This document shows positions 53,775 through 63,805 of a stretch of DNA of 64,000 nucleotides, in pieces. The translations under genes were made by a program, and so were the position numbers. Every line of letters begins with the position of its first letter. Within the stretch, counting starts at the first letter, position 1. The stretch comes from Halovibrio salipaludis (GTDB taxonomy: Bacteria > Pseudomonadota > Gammaproteobacteria > Pseudomonadales > Oleiphilaceae), in contig NZ_NSKD01000008.1 in the NCBI RefSeq assembly GCF_002286965.1, positions 1-64,000 of the forward strand, written 5' to 3'. Below the pieces are notes generated by a model, which was not told where the DNA came from, did not search any database, and was given only the letters and a program-made list of their open reading frames with translations.

Positions 53775-55307
53775 TCAGTGATGTTTACGGGCCTTTGCAA
53801 GCGCCGTCTGCCCGGCATTACGAACCTGCCGCCATAGGTAACGCCAGGTCTCATCGCGCCGGCGCTCGCGCAGGCATCTGAGAAGCCGGATGCGCCGGGC
53901 CTCGTCCAGCTGGCCCTCCATGAGCTCCACCAGCCCCGGGGTCACGTTGAACGGCGCGTCACCGCTGAGACTGACGCCCACCCGGTGCCGGGCGTCGAAC
54001 TCAAGCTCGCCCCCTACCACTTCCACGGCGGCGACAATGTTGCGGGCCTTGGGCGTCGCCGGTTCGGCCAGCGTATAGGGCGGCGCCCATTCACGGGCGG
54101 GACGGACCGCGTCCACCCCTGTCACCACGCCGATCAGCGGCGGTGGGCGCCGGGAGGGATCCTCACGGAACCAGTCGCGCATGCGCTCCAGTACCGCCCG
54201 CTCACCCTCGCGGTCGGCGCGCAATGCCGGCGTCACCCACAACACCAGATCCGTCCCCAGTACCTCGCGTCGCAGGGTTGCGGTATCAAGGGCCTCGCCT
54301 TCCACTCCCGGGGTGTCAATCAGCAGCACCTCATCGCCGTCACTGCTGCCCCAGCTGTAGGCCTCAATGGCCCCGGTGGTTCCAGCAGCGCTGTCCACCG
54401 CCGCCACCGGTTCGCCCACCAGCGCGTTGACCAGGCTGGAGCGGCCACTGTTGGCGCGACCCAGCAGCAGGATCCTGAGCGGCTCCGACGATTCCGAGCG
54501 GCCCTCACTCTCCCGCTGCTGCAGCTGAGAGGCCCGTGTCACCGATTCCACGGGTGTTTCCGACGCCAGCAGCAAACGGCCGCTGTAGAGCTCGATGGCG
54601 TAATAGCCCACCTTGCGTATGTACTCACGCAACAGCCAGGTCTGGACCTGCTCCGAACCGTAACCCAGTACCCGGTTGCCCAGATCCCGGCGCAGTTCGC
54701 GGAACACCACACTGGTCGGGTCCACCGCCGCATGCCCCAGCCGATACAGCCCCTCCAGGCGCACCGCCGTATCCCGCCAGCGCCGCAGCCGGGCCATGCT
54801 CCCCAGGGTCAGTCGATGGCTGAGCGGCACGTGATCGACAATGTCCGCCCGCAGCTCCCGGCTGGCCCGCTCAATGATCAGCAGCATGTGCGGGACGGTC
54901 AGCTCCAGCAGGGGGCGTTCGCGGTGCGGATGGTAATGGCGGGCCACATCCTCCACGGTATCGCGGCCCAGGCGGAAGAGTCCGGTGGCGTCGCTGAGCG
55001 GATACTGTTCCGGTGTGGCCTCGCTGGCGCGGGCCTCAACGTGCTGCCAGGCCTCATGGGAGTCCGGAGGCCAATGGGCTTCAGGGCCCGTGGCGGGCGG
55101 CAGCTGGCTGCGGCTGTACAGCCTCGAGAGCCAGTGCAGTCCATACCCGAGAAGGCCACAGCCCGCCATAACCAGGAACCAGACCAGAAGCTGGCCGGAA
55201 TGCCACAGCCAGACCACGCCCAGGGCGGGCAGCACAAAAAATGGCAGGAAGGCGATCAGTACGGCCACCAGCCGCAGGTAACCGAACTCACGCAGCAGGG
55301 CCCTCAT
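53775..55307 (-). CDS. Membrane-anchored GTPase-domain protein
   Basis: The 510-residue protein has two N-terminal hydrophobic helices (LVAVLIAFLPFFVLPALGVVW; LVWFLVMAGCGLLGYGL), a helical middle and a C-terminal Era-like GTPase. G1 is LLLGRANSGRSSLVNAL, with Arg 289 where the P-loop Lys is expected. The Thr of G2 lies in SAAGTTGAIEAY, G3 is LLIDTPGVEG and G4 is degenerate (VTGVDAV). It is translationally coupled (ATGA) to a second GTPase gene. Function is unknown; relatives are annotated only as GTPase-domain proteins of envelope or stress loci. Confidence 0.8.
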   Translation of the reverse strand: MRALLREFGYLRLVAVLIAFLPFFVLPALGVVWLWHSGQLLVWFLVMAGCGLLGYGLHWLSRLYSRSQLPPATGPEAHWPPDSHEAWQHVEARASEATPEQYPLSDATGLFRLGRDTVEDVARHYHPHRERPLLELTVPHMLLIIERASRELRADIVDHVPLSHRLTLGSMARLRRWRDTAVRLEGLYRLGHAAVDPTSVVFRELRRDLGNRVLGYGSEQVQTWLLREYIRKVGYYAIELYSGRLLLASETPVESVTRASQLQQRESEGRSESSEPLRILLLGRANSGRSSLVNALVGEPVAAVDSAAGTTGAIEAYSWGSSDGDEVLLIDTPGVEGEALDTATLRREVLGTDLVLWVTPALRADREGERAVLERMRDWFREDPSRRPPPLIGVVTGVDAVRPAREWAPPYTLAEPATPKARNIVAAVEVVGGELEFDARHRVGVSLSGDAPFNVTPGLVELMEGQLDEARRIRLLRCLRERRRDETWRYLWRQVRNAGQTALAKARKHH

Positions 55308-56521
55308 TCGCTGCCCCTGTCATGGCCGAGATGAAGGCCCTGCTCAAACGCCTCGCGGTAGAGACGCCGGATGGCCTCCGCCTCGACCGGCATGCCATCC
55401 GCCGTGCGGGCCAGATAGAAATCCGCCGCCTTGCCCAGCGCATAGGTAACCGCTGCGGCACTGGAGGCGCCCCAGGCTGCCCCCAGTGTCTGGCCCCAGC
55501 CCGGCACCATCTTGACCAGGCTGCGCCCGGCCCAGCGCAACCCATAGCCGGCGAGCACTCCTACCCCCAGCAGACCGAAGAACTCGGAGCTGCGCCGCAT
55601 GTCCCAGGGCTGCTGATAGATCCGGCCAAGGGCGTGCAGCATCCGCACCTGCAACGCCGGCAGCAGTGCCGCATCGATCAGCGGCAGGGCACCGGCGCCG
55701 GCAGCCGCCAGACTGTAGCCGGTGATCTGCGGGTGGGCAGCACGGCTGAACAGATCCCGCAGCCCCGGATCCTGCTGCAACCGGGCCCGGAGCTCAAAGG
55801 TGGCGGTCTCCTCGATGGCTCGCCACAGGCCTTCCAGCCCGTAATCCGCCATGGCGAAGCCATCTTCCTCCAGGGTGAGATCGACAGCCACCGACACCAC
55901 CGGGGCATGCCCGGGAAGCGCTTTAGCCAGCTCCCGGCGTTCGGCCAACGCCCGCCGAAGATCCGAGGGCACTGTCTCCGGCAGTGGCTCAGCCTCAAAG
56001 GGCCACGGCATGACATGGTCCGAGCCAGGCGGGTACAGCTCGTGGAGGGACGTGTGCACCAGCACCACAGGCCACTCCGGGTGGCGCCTGCGCACGGTCT
56101 CCAGGGCGTCCAGAACCGCCCCCTGATCCGGATCGGCGATTTTCATCACCGCCATCACCAGGTGGGACTGGGATTCGCAGAAGGCCAGATCCTCACCCGC
56201 ATCATAGGTCACCTCGCCCAGCCCACGGGTGTCCAGAAAGCGCACCACAGGCGCCTGCTCCGGGAAATCGTAGAAGGAAGCGGTGCGGGTACAGGCCTGG
56301 AAGCCGTTGCCGATGGTGGCCCGCGGACTGCCGGTCAGCGCCCGGATGACAGAGGTCTTCCCGGACTGCGCCTTACCCAGCAGCCAGACCACGGGAGGGG
56401 GCTGCTGCTCCCTTGCCTGGGCCAGGGCAGCGGTCAGCCTTTCATCATCCACCCCCGGACGCAGCAGGGCTTCCCGCAGAGCGCCCAGTGACGGCAGGGA
56501 CCAGGAGGTTGAACGCGTCAT
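55304..56521 (-). CDS. GTPase with DUF697-like membrane-associated C-terminus
   Basis: The protein has about 405 residues. G1 is intact, LLGKAQSGKTSVIRAL (residues 48-63); G3 is FLDTRGLGE and G4 region VLVHTSLHEL. The C-terminal third is hydrophobic and Gly/Ala-rich (SLAAAGAGALPLIDAALLPA; FGLLGVGVLAGYGLRWAGR; GAAWGASSAAAVTYALGK), resembling the DUF697/YcjF region that associates with membrane. ATG 56521 has AAGGTGG 5 bases upstream. It is the upstream partner of the GTPase whose P-loop Lys is Arg, and the two probably act as a heteromer. Confidence 0.8.
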   Translation of the reverse strand: MTRSTSWSLPSLGALREALLRPGVDDERLTAALAQAREQQPPPVVWLLGKAQSGKTSVIRALTGSPRATIGNGFQACTRTASFYDFPEQAPVVRFLDTRGLGEVTYDAGEDLAFCESQSHLVMAVMKIADPDQGAVLDALETVRRRHPEWPVVLVHTSLHELYPPGSDHVMPWPFEAEPLPETVPSDLRRALAERRELAKALPGHAPVVSVAVDLTLEEDGFAMADYGLEGLWRAIEETATFELRARLQQDPGLRDLFSRAAHPQITGYSLAAAGAGALPLIDAALLPALQVRMLHALGRIYQQPWDMRRSSEFFGLLGVGVLAGYGLRWAGRSLVKMVPGWGQTLGAAWGASSAAAVTYALGKAADFYLARTADGMPVEAEAIRRLYREAFEQGLHLGHDRGSE

Positions 56522-56564
56522 GCAGTCCACCTTACCGGCTCAGTACCGGGAAGTCAGCAGGAGA

Positions 56565-56945
56565 TCAGAGGCGTGGCTCGTCCTGGTCCGCCGCATCACT
56601 GCGCAGGCCATGGGTGCGGGTGTCGTAGTTCTCGCGCAGCTCATCCTTGATGGTGCCGTCCCAGAGGGGCACGCCAATGATATAGCCCGCACGCCCGATG
56701 GCGTGGGCGGCAATGGGCGTCGTCGCCATGATGAACAGGACAATCGCCAGCCCACGCGCAAGCGCCAGCCACTCGGCGAATCCGATCACAACGCCCACCA
56801 TGATCAGCATGGCCCCCATGGCACCAGCCTTGGTGGAGGAGTGCATGCGCGTGGGCAGGTCCGGCAGGCGCAGGATACCCAGTGCCGCCAGCAGCATGAA
56901 GGCCGCGCCACTGATCAGGAATACGGCAATGATCAGGTCCATCAT
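56565..56945 (-). CDS. mrpG: Na+/H+ antiporter subunit G
   Basis: The 126-residue protein has three membrane helices and family sequence LLAALGILRLPDLPTRMHSSTKAGAMGAML. It is the last of the seven Mrp subunits, all required for the multi-subunit Na+/H+ exchange complex. It overlaps mrpF by ATGA. The charged tail (about 100-126) is longer than in many homologues. Confidence 0.93.
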   Translation of the reverse strand: MMDLIIAVFLISGAAFMLLAALGILRLPDLPTRMHSSTKAGAMGAMLIMVGVVIGFAEWLALARGLAIVLFIMATTPIAAHAIGRAGYIIGVPLWDGTIKDELRENYDTRTHGLRSDAADQDEPRL

Positions 56946-57211
56946 TCGCGTGGTCCCCCCCGCTCAATAAAGCGTGCAAAGCCGATGGACGCCAGAAAAG
57001 CCACCAGCGCCACCACGATCGCCACATCCAGAAAACTGAGCACCCCGGTATCCAGCGCGTGCACGCCAATGATGCCAACGACCATGGAGCTGATCAGTTC
57101 GATCGCCACCACCCGGTCCGGCAGGGAGGGCCCCTTGCCCAGCCGGATGGCGGCCATCAGCATGGCCAGCGCCAGCATTGAGTAAACCAGTGTCAGCACA
57201 AAGCTGTTCAT
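56942..57211 (-). CDS. mrpF: Na+/H+ antiporter subunit F
   Basis: The 89-residue, three-helix protein has LGKGPSLPDRVVAIELISSMVVG, the MrpF signature. It belongs to the membrane arm of the Mrp complex. Its stop overlaps the mrpG start by ATGA; it follows mrpE after 27 bases. Confidence 0.93.
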   Translation of the reverse strand: MNSFVLTLVYSMLALAMLMAAIRLGKGPSLPDRVVAIELISSMVVGIIGVHALDTGVLSFLDVAIVVALVAFLASIGFARFIERGGPRE

Positions 57212-57238
57212 CGTATCGAGTCCCCGCAGCCGATCACG

Positions 57239-57712
57239 TTAGCGCAGCACACGCAGGATCCGGCGCTCCAGCTCGTGCAGGCTGTCGCGCAGTTCCTGTT
57301 CGTCGGCCATGAACATGGCATGGATGTAGAGCACTTTACGGTCGTCCGAGACGTCCAGGCTCAGCGTGCCCGGTGTCAGCGAGATCAGATTCGCCACAAG
57401 TGTGATTTCGATGTCGCTCTCCGCCTCCAGCCGCATGGCGATCACGCCCGGTTTCATGTACCACACCGGGGTGATGACGTCATAGGCCACCCGCACATTG
57501 GCCACAAACAGCTCCTTCAGGAAGAACAAGGCAAAGGCCATGAACCTCGGCACCCTCTGGGAGTAGCCATGGAGCACCGGTATGTGGCGCTGCATGACGG
57601 CAAGCGCGAGATAACCGAAAACAAAGCCCGCCAGCAGATTGCCCCCGGAAAAACTGCCGGTCAGAGCCACCCACAGCAGTGCCAGGATCACATTCCAGAA
57701 AAAGGCAATCAT
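57239..57712 (-). CDS. mrpE: Na+/H+ antiporter subunit E
   Basis: This 157-residue protein has two N-terminal membrane helices (FFWNVILALLWVALTG; LLAGFVFGYLALAV) and a cytosolic part with PGVIAMRLEAESDIEITLVANLISLTPGTLSLDVSDD, the defining MrpE sequence. It overlaps mrpD by ATGA. It contributes to assembly and activity of the Mrp complex. Confidence 0.93.
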   Translation of the reverse strand: MIAFFWNVILALLWVALTGSFSGGNLLAGFVFGYLALAVMQRHIPVLHGYSQRVPRFMAFALFFLKELFVANVRVAYDVITPVWYMKPGVIAMRLEAESDIEITLVANLISLTPGTLSLDVSDDRKVLYIHAMFMADEQELRDSLHELERRILRVLR

Positions 57713-59211
57713 GGGCGCGCCTCCAGTACCGCCCGGATATAGCGATCCGGGTTCAGAAGCTGCTCCGCCGCTGTCTCCGCCAGCGCATAGATGGGTTCAC
57801 CGTTAAGGCCGATGAACACGGTACAGGCCGCCAGCCCGGCAATGGCGGTATACATCCAGCCCAGTCCGACGGTACTGCCCTGCCCGGCCGGCTCCCCGGA
57901 TTCCGTATCCGGAGCCGCCTTCCAGAAAACCTCCGCCCAGATCTTGGTCATCGAATACAGTGTCAGCAGCCCCACCAGAAGGGCCACGGCGGTCACCCCC
58001 CAGGCCTCCGCCTCGACGCCGGCGCGGATAACGATGAACTTGGCGAAGAACCCGGAAAGCGGCGGCATACCGGCCAGCGAGAAGGCCGGGATAAGGAACA
58101 GCACGGACAGCATCGGCCGGCTGCGGAAGAACCCGCCCAGGTCCTTCAGCTCATGGGTGCCCGCGATCCGATAGGTCACACCACTGACCAGGAAAAGCGT
58201 GGTCTTAACAATGATGTGGTGCATGATGTAGAAGACCCCGCCGATGATCGCCAGCGGCGTGTACAGCGCCAGCCCCAGGATCATATACCCGATCTGGCTG
58301 ACGATGTGGAACGACAGGATCCGCCGGAACTCGTACTGGGCCGCGGCGCCCAGTACGCCGGACAGCATGGTCAGCCCCGCCACCCAGACGAGGATCTCAT
58401 GGGTGTAGGCCACGTCATGGTCGAAGACGATGGTGAACATCCGGAACAGCGCATAGACCCCGACCTTGGTCAGCAGCCCGGCGAAGAGCGCGGACACACC
58501 CACCAGGGGCGTGTGATAGGACGCCGGCAGCCAGAAAAACAGCGGGAAGGCTGAGGCCTTGATGCCGAAGGCCACCATGAACATCACCGCCACCACATTG
58601 ATCATGGCGGTGTTCTCCACCTGATCGATCTTCTGGGCGATGTCCGCCATGTTCAGGGTGCCGAGCAGCCCGTAGAGGATGCCCACTGCCGAGAGGAAGA
58701 TGGCCGAGGAGAACAGGTTCAGGGTCACATACTTGATCGCCCCTTCCATCTGCGCCCGCTCTCCCCCAAGGGTCAGAAGCGCGAAAGAAGCGATCAGCAT
58801 CACCTCGAACCAGACGTAGAGGTTGAATATGTCGCCGGTGACAAAGGAGCCCGCCACCCCCGCCAGCAGCAGGTGCATCAGCGGATAGTAACCGAAATGC
58901 TCGTGGCGCTCGGGGGTGTCGCCCATGGAGAACAGCGCGATCGCCAGGCCCGTTATGCCGGTGAGCACCACCATGATGGCCCCCAGCATATCCACGGCAA
59001 GAGTGATGCCCAGCGGCGCGGCCCAGCCGCCCATATGCAGCACCACCATGCCCTCGGCATGCACCACCTGGAACAGGCGTATGGCCACCGCCAGCAGTGC
59101 CAGGGTCCCCACCAGTCCAAGCACACGCTGGGCGATACGGTAGCGCCACAGCGCCAGCGACAGGGCGCCGAAGAAAAGTGGAACCAGAATGGGAGCAACA
59201 GCCAGGGACAT
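57709..59211 (-). CDS. mrpD: Na+/H+ antiporter subunit D
   Basis: The 500-residue proton-pumping-type subunit is homologous to NuoM/NuoN. It has FNLYVWFEVMLIASFALLTLGG, GIKASAFPLFFWLPASYHTPLVGVSALFAGLLTKVGVYAL (conserved Lys and His channel residues) and FSLAGMPPLSGFFAKFIVI. With MrpA it forms the ion-translocating core. Its start overlaps the mrpC stop by TGATG. Confidence 0.95.
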   Translation of the reverse strand: MSLAVAPILVPLFFGALSLALWRYRIAQRVLGLVGTLALLAVAIRLFQVVHAEGMVVLHMGGWAAPLGITLAVDMLGAIMVVLTGITGLAIALFSMGDTPERHEHFGYYPLMHLLLAGVAGSFVTGDIFNLYVWFEVMLIASFALLTLGGERAQMEGAIKYVTLNLFSSAIFLSAVGILYGLLGTLNMADIAQKIDQVENTAMINVVAVMFMVAFGIKASAFPLFFWLPASYHTPLVGVSALFAGLLTKVGVYALFRMFTIVFDHDVAYTHEILVWVAGLTMLSGVLGAAAQYEFRRILSFHIVSQIGYMILGLALYTPLAIIGGVFYIMHHIIVKTTLFLVSGVTYRIAGTHELKDLGGFFRSRPMLSVLFLIPAFSLAGMPPLSGFFAKFIVIRAGVEAEAWGVTAVALLVGLLTLYSMTKIWAEVFWKAAPDTESGEPAGQGSTVGLGWMYTAIAGLAACTVFIGLNGEPIYALAETAAEQLLNPDRYIRAVLEARP

Positions 59212-59558
59212 CAGGTATCGGTATCCTTCATCCGGTCCAGGTCATCCGTACCAACCACCTCATAGGCGCGGTGGATGAGCACTACAGAGAACGCCAGTAC
59301 ACCGAAAGCGATAACGATCGCCGTCAGGACCAGCGCCTGTGGCAGCGGGTCGGCAACGGCCGAGGCCGGCATCTGCGCGCCCTCGGGCACCAGCGGCGGT
59401 GCCCCCTGGCGCATCCCCGCCACGGTAAAGATCAGCAGGTTGGCCGCATTGCTCAGCAGCATAAGGCCAATCACCAGCTTGACGATGGAACGGCGCAGCA
59501 TCATGTACACCGCGGCAGCGAACATCGCGCCCACGATGTAGGCCATCAGTGTTTCCAT
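59211..59558 (-). CDS. mrpC: Na+/H+ antiporter subunit C
   Basis: The 115-residue, three-helix protein is a NuoK homologue: [17 protein letters not shown] and [23 protein letters not shown] use ATG 59558 because GGAG lies 7 bases upstream; a GTG at 59573 is the longer option. It is coupled to mrpD downstream. Confidence 0.93.
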   Translation of the reverse strand: METLMAYIVGAMFAAAVYMMLRRSIVKLVIGLMLLSNAANLLIFTVAGMRQGAPPLVPEGAQMPASAVADPLPQALVLTAIVIAFGVLAFSVVLIHRAYEVVGTDDLDRMKDTDT

Positions 59559-59573
59559 CAGCAGACTCCACAC

Positions 59574-60011
59574 TCAGACATCGGGTTCCTCCGACTCGGA
59601 AAGGCCCACCACCATGGTGAGAATGGAACCGATTACGGTCAGATAGACGCCGACATCGAAAATCAGCGGCGTCGAGAACTTGTAGTAGCCGCCCCCCGGC
59701 AGCGGAATCTCCCACCACTGCGCGGTCATGGCCGGCTGGCCCAGCATCAGCGAGGGCAGTATCGAGACCAGGCCGATGAGCAGCCCGACGCCCAGAAAAT
59801 CACGCGGATCCACCCGCAGCAGCTCGCGTGTGGCGCTGACGCCATATGAGAAGAGGAACAGCACCACGGCCCCTGAAGCCACCAGCCCGGCGATGAAGCC
59901 ACCACCGGGCTCATCATGGCCCCGGAGAAGCAGAAAAACCGAGAACAGCAGCTGCATGGGGACCAGAATCAGCGCCGCTGTTCGAAGAATCAGTGTATTG
60001 GCTTCCCTCAT
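59574..60011 (-). CDS. mrpB: Na+/H+ antiporter subunit B
   Basis: The 145-residue, four-helix protein has [28 protein letters not shown] and the family region [19 protein letters not shown], typical of MrpB. Separate mrpA and mrpB genes make this a seven-gene (group 1) operon. Its ATG overlaps the mrpA stop (ATGA). Confidence 0.93.
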   Translation of the reverse strand: MREANTLILRTAALILVPMQLLFSVFLLLRGHDEPGGGFIAGLVASGAVVLFLFSYGVSATRELLRVDPRDFLGVGLLIGLVSILPSLMLGQPAMTAQWWEIPLPGGGYYKFSTPLIFDVGVYLTVIGSILTMVVGLSESEEPDV

Positions 60012-62308
60012 GCTGTCTGATCCTCCGCCTTGAGCCGGATCATGGAGTAGACGCCAACGGCCGCGAGGGCCAGCACAAAGATCTCGCCCAGGGTATCCAG
60101 TGCCCGGAAGTCCACCAGGATCACATTGACAATGTTGCGGCCGTGGCCATCCGGGACACTGCGGGCCACATGCTCGGCCGAAATGGGTTCAAAGAACTGG
60201 ACCTCGGTTGCCGCCAGGATCAGTACCGTCATGAGCGAGCCCACCAGCACGGCCACGATGATGTCGCGCCAGCGCTCCAGGGGTGAGGACATGCGCGTGA
60301 AACCGGGCAGCCGGAACAGCACCAGAACCAGCAGGATCACCGTCAGGGTCTCAACCAGGATCTGGGTGATCCCCAGATCCGGCGCACTGAAAAGGATGAA
60401 AATGAGCGCCACCGCAAAACCGACGATGCTCATGGCGGCCACGGAGCCGAGCCGCGAGACCGTCCCCGTGGCAAAAAAGGCGGACACAATCATCAGCAGG
60501 GCGATGCCCGCGGCAAAGCCGGAATCCGGAACCGGCAGCCGCAGCGGCACCCCGTACTGGGTGATGAGCGTGAAGCCGGTGATGCCGACTGTGGTCAGCG
60601 CCAGCGTGATCATGTAGTTGCCCATGGTGCCGTTCTGCAGCACCCGCGTCTGCCAGGTGGCGATGCGGGTCAGCCATTCCATGATCCGGAAGTAGCCCGC
60701 CTCGGGGCCAAAGCGCCCCAGCCCCTCACGCAGAACATCCAGCTGTGGCTGAAGACGGGACCAGAAGCGCAGTATCACCCCTGCCACCACCAGACAGCCC
60801 AAGGAGAGGATCAGCGGCATGTTGATACCGTGCCAGAGGGCCAGATGCACTTTCTCCGCTGTCCCGCCCAGGGAGGCAACCACCGGCGCCACCAGGGTCT
60901 GCTCCGGAATGAACAGGGCCACACCGAACAGCAGCGACAGTCCCGCCAGGACTACCGGCCCCGCCAGCATGGAAACCGGCGCCTCATGGGGGTGCTTCGG
61001 GGTTTCCAGGCGCTTCCCGTAGAAGGGTTTGATGGCGATGATGCCTGCCGCCACCATCACACCGATTCCGGCCCCGAAGGCCAGCACCGGCAGCAGCATC
61101 CGCCAGGCCGGCGCCTCCAGCACCGCCTCGAACATCAGTTCCTTGCCCACGAAACCAAGCAGTGGCGGCAGTCCCGCCAGCGACAGCGCCGCCACCGCCG
61201 CGGCCACCGCGGTCACCGGCATCAGCGGCGCCAGGCCACCCATCTCCGCCACATCCTTGGTTCCGGTCTCGTGATCGAGAATGCCGGCGATCATGAAAAG
61301 CGCGCCCTTGTACAGCGAATGCGCCACCAGGAAGGTCGCGAACGCCACCAACGCGTAATGGGTCCCGATGCCGATCAGCATCACCAGGGTACCCAGCGCC
61401 ATGATGGTGGAATAGGCCAGTACCTTCTTCGCCCCGGTATGGGTGATGGCCATGAAGGCACCGGTGAACATGGTCAGGCCACCGAACAGGCTGAGCAGCA
61501 GCGTCCACAGCTCCGCTTCGCCCAGCGCCGGGTTCAATCGTGCCAGCAGATAGACCCCGGCCTTGACCATGGTGGCCGAATGCAGGAAGGCCGAGACCGG
61601 CGTGGGGGCGGCCATGGCGTTGGGCAGCCAGAAATGGAACGGCACCTGGGCCGACTTGGTGAACGCCCCTGCCAGGATGCACAGCAGCATGGGCACGGCC
61701 CATTCGTGCCCGATCAGGTCCGCATCCGAAGCGAGCACGCCACTCAGTGAGTACGACCCGGCCACGGTGCCCAGCATGATGAGACCGGCCATCAGGGCCA
61801 GCCCCCCCGCCACCGTCACGAACAGACCCTGGAGGGCGCTGGCCCTGGCCTTGACGTCCTCGTGCTCAAAACCGATGAGCAGGTAGGAGGTAATGCTGGT
61901 CAGCTCCCAGAACACGAAAAGCGTCACCAGGTTGTCCGAAAGCACCAGCCCGAGCATCGAGGCCATGAAACTGAGCATGACCACGTAGAAGCGGCCCAGA
62001 TAGGGGTGGCCTTTCAGGTAACCGCCGGCATAGATGAGGATGAAGGTACCGATGCCGCTGATCAGCAGTGCGAACATCAGCGACAGGCCATCGATCAGGA
62101 AATCCAGGTTGATCTCCATGGCCGGGAACCACGGATAGCGCACCACCTGAGCCCCATTGGCCATGACCTCCGGAAGCAGCCCGGCAAACCACACGAAAAG
62201 CGTCGCCGGCAGCAGTGCGAACACCCAGCCACACCGGTCACCGGCTACCCTGCAGATCAGGGGGGCAAACAGAGCCAGTATGAATCCGGAAAGAACGGCA
62301 AGCAGCAT
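60008..62308 (-). CDS. mrpA: Na+/H+ antiporter subunit A
   Basis: This is the largest Mrp subunit, about 766 residues. The NuoL-like N-terminal portion shows [63 protein letters not shown] and [19 protein letters not shown]. The C-terminal NuoJ-like region shows [24 protein letters not shown]. The complex expels Na+ in exchange for H+, supporting pH and salt homeostasis. The start is uncertain: ATG 62308 is used, TTG 62326 is possible. It is the first gene of mrpABCDEFG; its promoter lies in 62327-62472. Confidence 0.93.
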   Translation of the reverse strand: MLLAVLSGFILALFAPLICRVAGDRCGWVFALLPATLFVWFAGLLPEVMANGAQVVRYPWFPAMEINLDFLIDGLSLMFALLISGIGTFILIYAGGYLKGHPYLGRFYVVMLSFMASMLGLVLSDNLVTLFVFWELTSITSYLLIGFEHEDVKARASALQGLFVTVAGGLALMAGLIMLGTVAGSYSLSGVLASDADLIGHEWAVPMLLCILAGAFTKSAQVPFHFWLPNAMAAPTPVSAFLHSATMVKAGVYLLARLNPALGEAELWTLLLSLFGGLTMFTGAFMAITHTGAKKVLAYSTIMALGTLVMLIGIGTHYALVAFATFLVAHSLYKGALFMIAGILDHETGTKDVAEMGGLAPLMPVTAVAAAVAALSLAGLPPLLGFVGKELMFEAVLEAPAWRMLLPVLAFGAGIGVMVAAGIIAIKPFYGKRLETPKHPHEAPVSMLAGPVVLAGLSLLFGVALFIPEQTLVAPVVASLGGTAEKVHLALWHGINMPLILSLGCLVVAGVILRFWSRLQPQLDVLREGLGRFGPEAGYFRIMEWLTRIATWQTRVLQNGTMGNYMITLALTTVGITGFTLITQYGVPLRLPVPDSGFAAGIALLMIVSAFFATGTVSRLGSVAAMSIVGFAVALIFILFSAPDLGITQILVETLTVILLVLVLFRLPGFTRMSSPLERWRDIIVAVLVGSLMTVLILAATEVQFFEPISAEHVARSVPDGHGRNIVNVILVDFRALDTLGEIFVLALAAVGVYSMIRLKAEDQTA

Positions 62309-62472
62309 CAGTGCGGGGTGCTCCAAGGGCTGGACATTGCGGAGGAGGATACCGGAGCGCGTTGATCGATAGCAAGAAACGCCGGTTCGGTGCAGCCCAT
62401 CACATCATCGTGGAATGTACTGCGCCACAATGCGCGGCGTTCACCTGAAGTCCGAGCTGCCCCGGAGGTTCC

Positions 62473-63132
62473 ATGGTCACATCCAAACGCCTGCTGATGG
62501 CCGTCACTGTACTGACAGCGGCAGCCACAGCCCCGCCCGTCAGTGCCCAGCCAGAACCGGACTGGCAGGCCCTGGACCGGGTCATGGCGGAGGGTCTGGA
62601 CAGCGCCCAGACATGGCGCCAGCGCTGGAGCCTGTTCTTTGCCGGTTCCGCTGTGTTCAGTGCCCTCTCCAGTGCCGGCGCCGACACGGACGCGGATGAG
62701 TACGACGGACGTGTCCGCGCGATCACCTCAACCCTCGGTCTGCTGGATACCATCATCAAGGCACCGCCCCACCTGGCGGCCTACCGCGAGCACCATGCCA
62801 TTGATCGCGACGCCTCCGGCGCACTGGCTGACGCCCGCCGTAATGCGAGGGCACTGGCCCAGGCCGAGCAGAGCCGCACGGGCTGGCGCGGGCGCCTGGG
62901 GTCACTGATCGTCAATGGCGGCGCCTATCACGCCATTGCCGAGGAGGATGGCCGCCATGATGACGCGCTGCAGGTGGCCCTGACCGGAATGCTGGTCAAC
63001 GAAATCAAGCTCTGGACCTTCCCCCGGACCATGAGTGAATCCAGTGTGATCGGTATCGGGCAGGCTGCAGTGGAAGTGGAAACAGATGTCTACCTGACGG
63101 CCAACGGTATCGGCGCCCACCTGCGCTTCTAG
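62473..63132 (+). CDS. Hypothetical secreted or periplasmic protein
   Basis: The 219-residue protein begins with a signal peptide (LLMAVTVLTAAATAPPVSAQ, cleavage after SAQ likely) and GGAGG 5 bases before the ATG. The mature part has a helical, Arg/Ala-rich middle (DARRNARALAQAEQS) and weak hydrophobic patches (VFSALSSAG; RLGSLIVNGGAYHA), ending in IGAHLRF. I do not recognise a family. It may associate with the envelope. It converges on the YigZ gene with 4 bases between. Confidence 0.7.
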   Translation: MVTSKRLLMAVTVLTAAATAPPVSAQPEPDWQALDRVMAEGLDSAQTWRQRWSLFFAGSAVFSALSSAGADTDADEYDGRVRAITSTLGLLDTIIKAPPHLAAYREHHAIDRDASGALADARRNARALAQAEQSRTGWRGRLGSLIVNGGAYHAIAEEDGRHDDALQVALTGMLVNEIKLWTFPRTMSESSVIGIGQAAVEVETDVYLTANGIGAHLRF

Positions 63133-63136
63133 GGGG

Positions 63137-63757
63137 TCAGAGTTCCGTTACCCCGAGGCCACGCCCGGCGGCCCATGAGTCGATGGCCTCCCGGGCCGTC
63201 GCCGGCACCGACACCTGCACCGAAACGCCCTGTCCATATTCAATGGCCGCCAGCTCGCCGCCCAGCCGTTCCAGTTCCAGCCGCAAAGGCTGCTCATCCG
63301 CAAAACCGATCTCCAGCTGAAGGCTCACCCGCGGCTCCCGATGTTCGAGCTCCAGCGACGACAGCACCGCCTCGGCCGCGCCTGCGTACGCACGCACCAG
63401 GCCGCCCGCGCCCAGCTTCACGCCCCCGAAATAGCGGATAACGACCACTGCCACATCCCCGATCCCCTTGTGCTCAATGACATTGAGAATGGGCCGGCCC
63501 GCCGTGCCCGACGGCTCCCCATCGTCATTCATGGCGGCACTGGTGGCCCTCCCGGGCGCGCCGATCACATAGGCCCAGCAGTGATGCCGGGCCTCGGGGT
63601 GGTCCAGGCGCGCCCGCTCAACCAGTGCCAGCGCCTCCTCCCGGCTGGCGGCCGGGGCCGCCCTGGCAATGAAGCGGCTCTTGCGGACCTGCGTTTCCGC
63701 CTCGGCTTCGCGGGCCGGAACCGGCCAGGTAACACCGCTGGTTTGTGCATCGGTCAT
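63137..63757 (-). CDS. YigZ/IMPACT family protein
   Basis: The protein has about 206 residues. The UPF0029 N-terminal domain shows RKSRFIARAAPAASREEALALVE, HHCWAYVIG, DDGEPSGTAGRPILNVIEH and VVVIRYFGGVKLGAGGLVRAY, all diagnostic. A small C-terminal ferredoxin-like domain follows. Eukaryotic IMPACT inhibits GCN2; the bacterial function is uncertain, with proposed links to translation. I chose ATG 63757 (MTDAQT) over the upstream extension. Confidence 0.9.
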   Translation of the reverse strand: MTDAQTSGVTWPVPAREAEAETQVRKSRFIARAAPAASREEALALVERARLDHPEARHHCWAYVIGAPGRATSAAMNDDGEPSGTAGRPILNVIEHKGIGDVAVVVIRYFGGVKLGAGGLVRAYAGAAEAVLSSLELEHREPRVSLQLEIGFADEQPLRLELERLGGELAAIEYGQGVSVQVSVPATAREAIDSWAAGRGLGVTEL

Positions 63758-63805
63758 GGGCCGCAGTATCCTCTGCCTTTCATCAATCAGGGAAGGGGCC
63801 ACATC

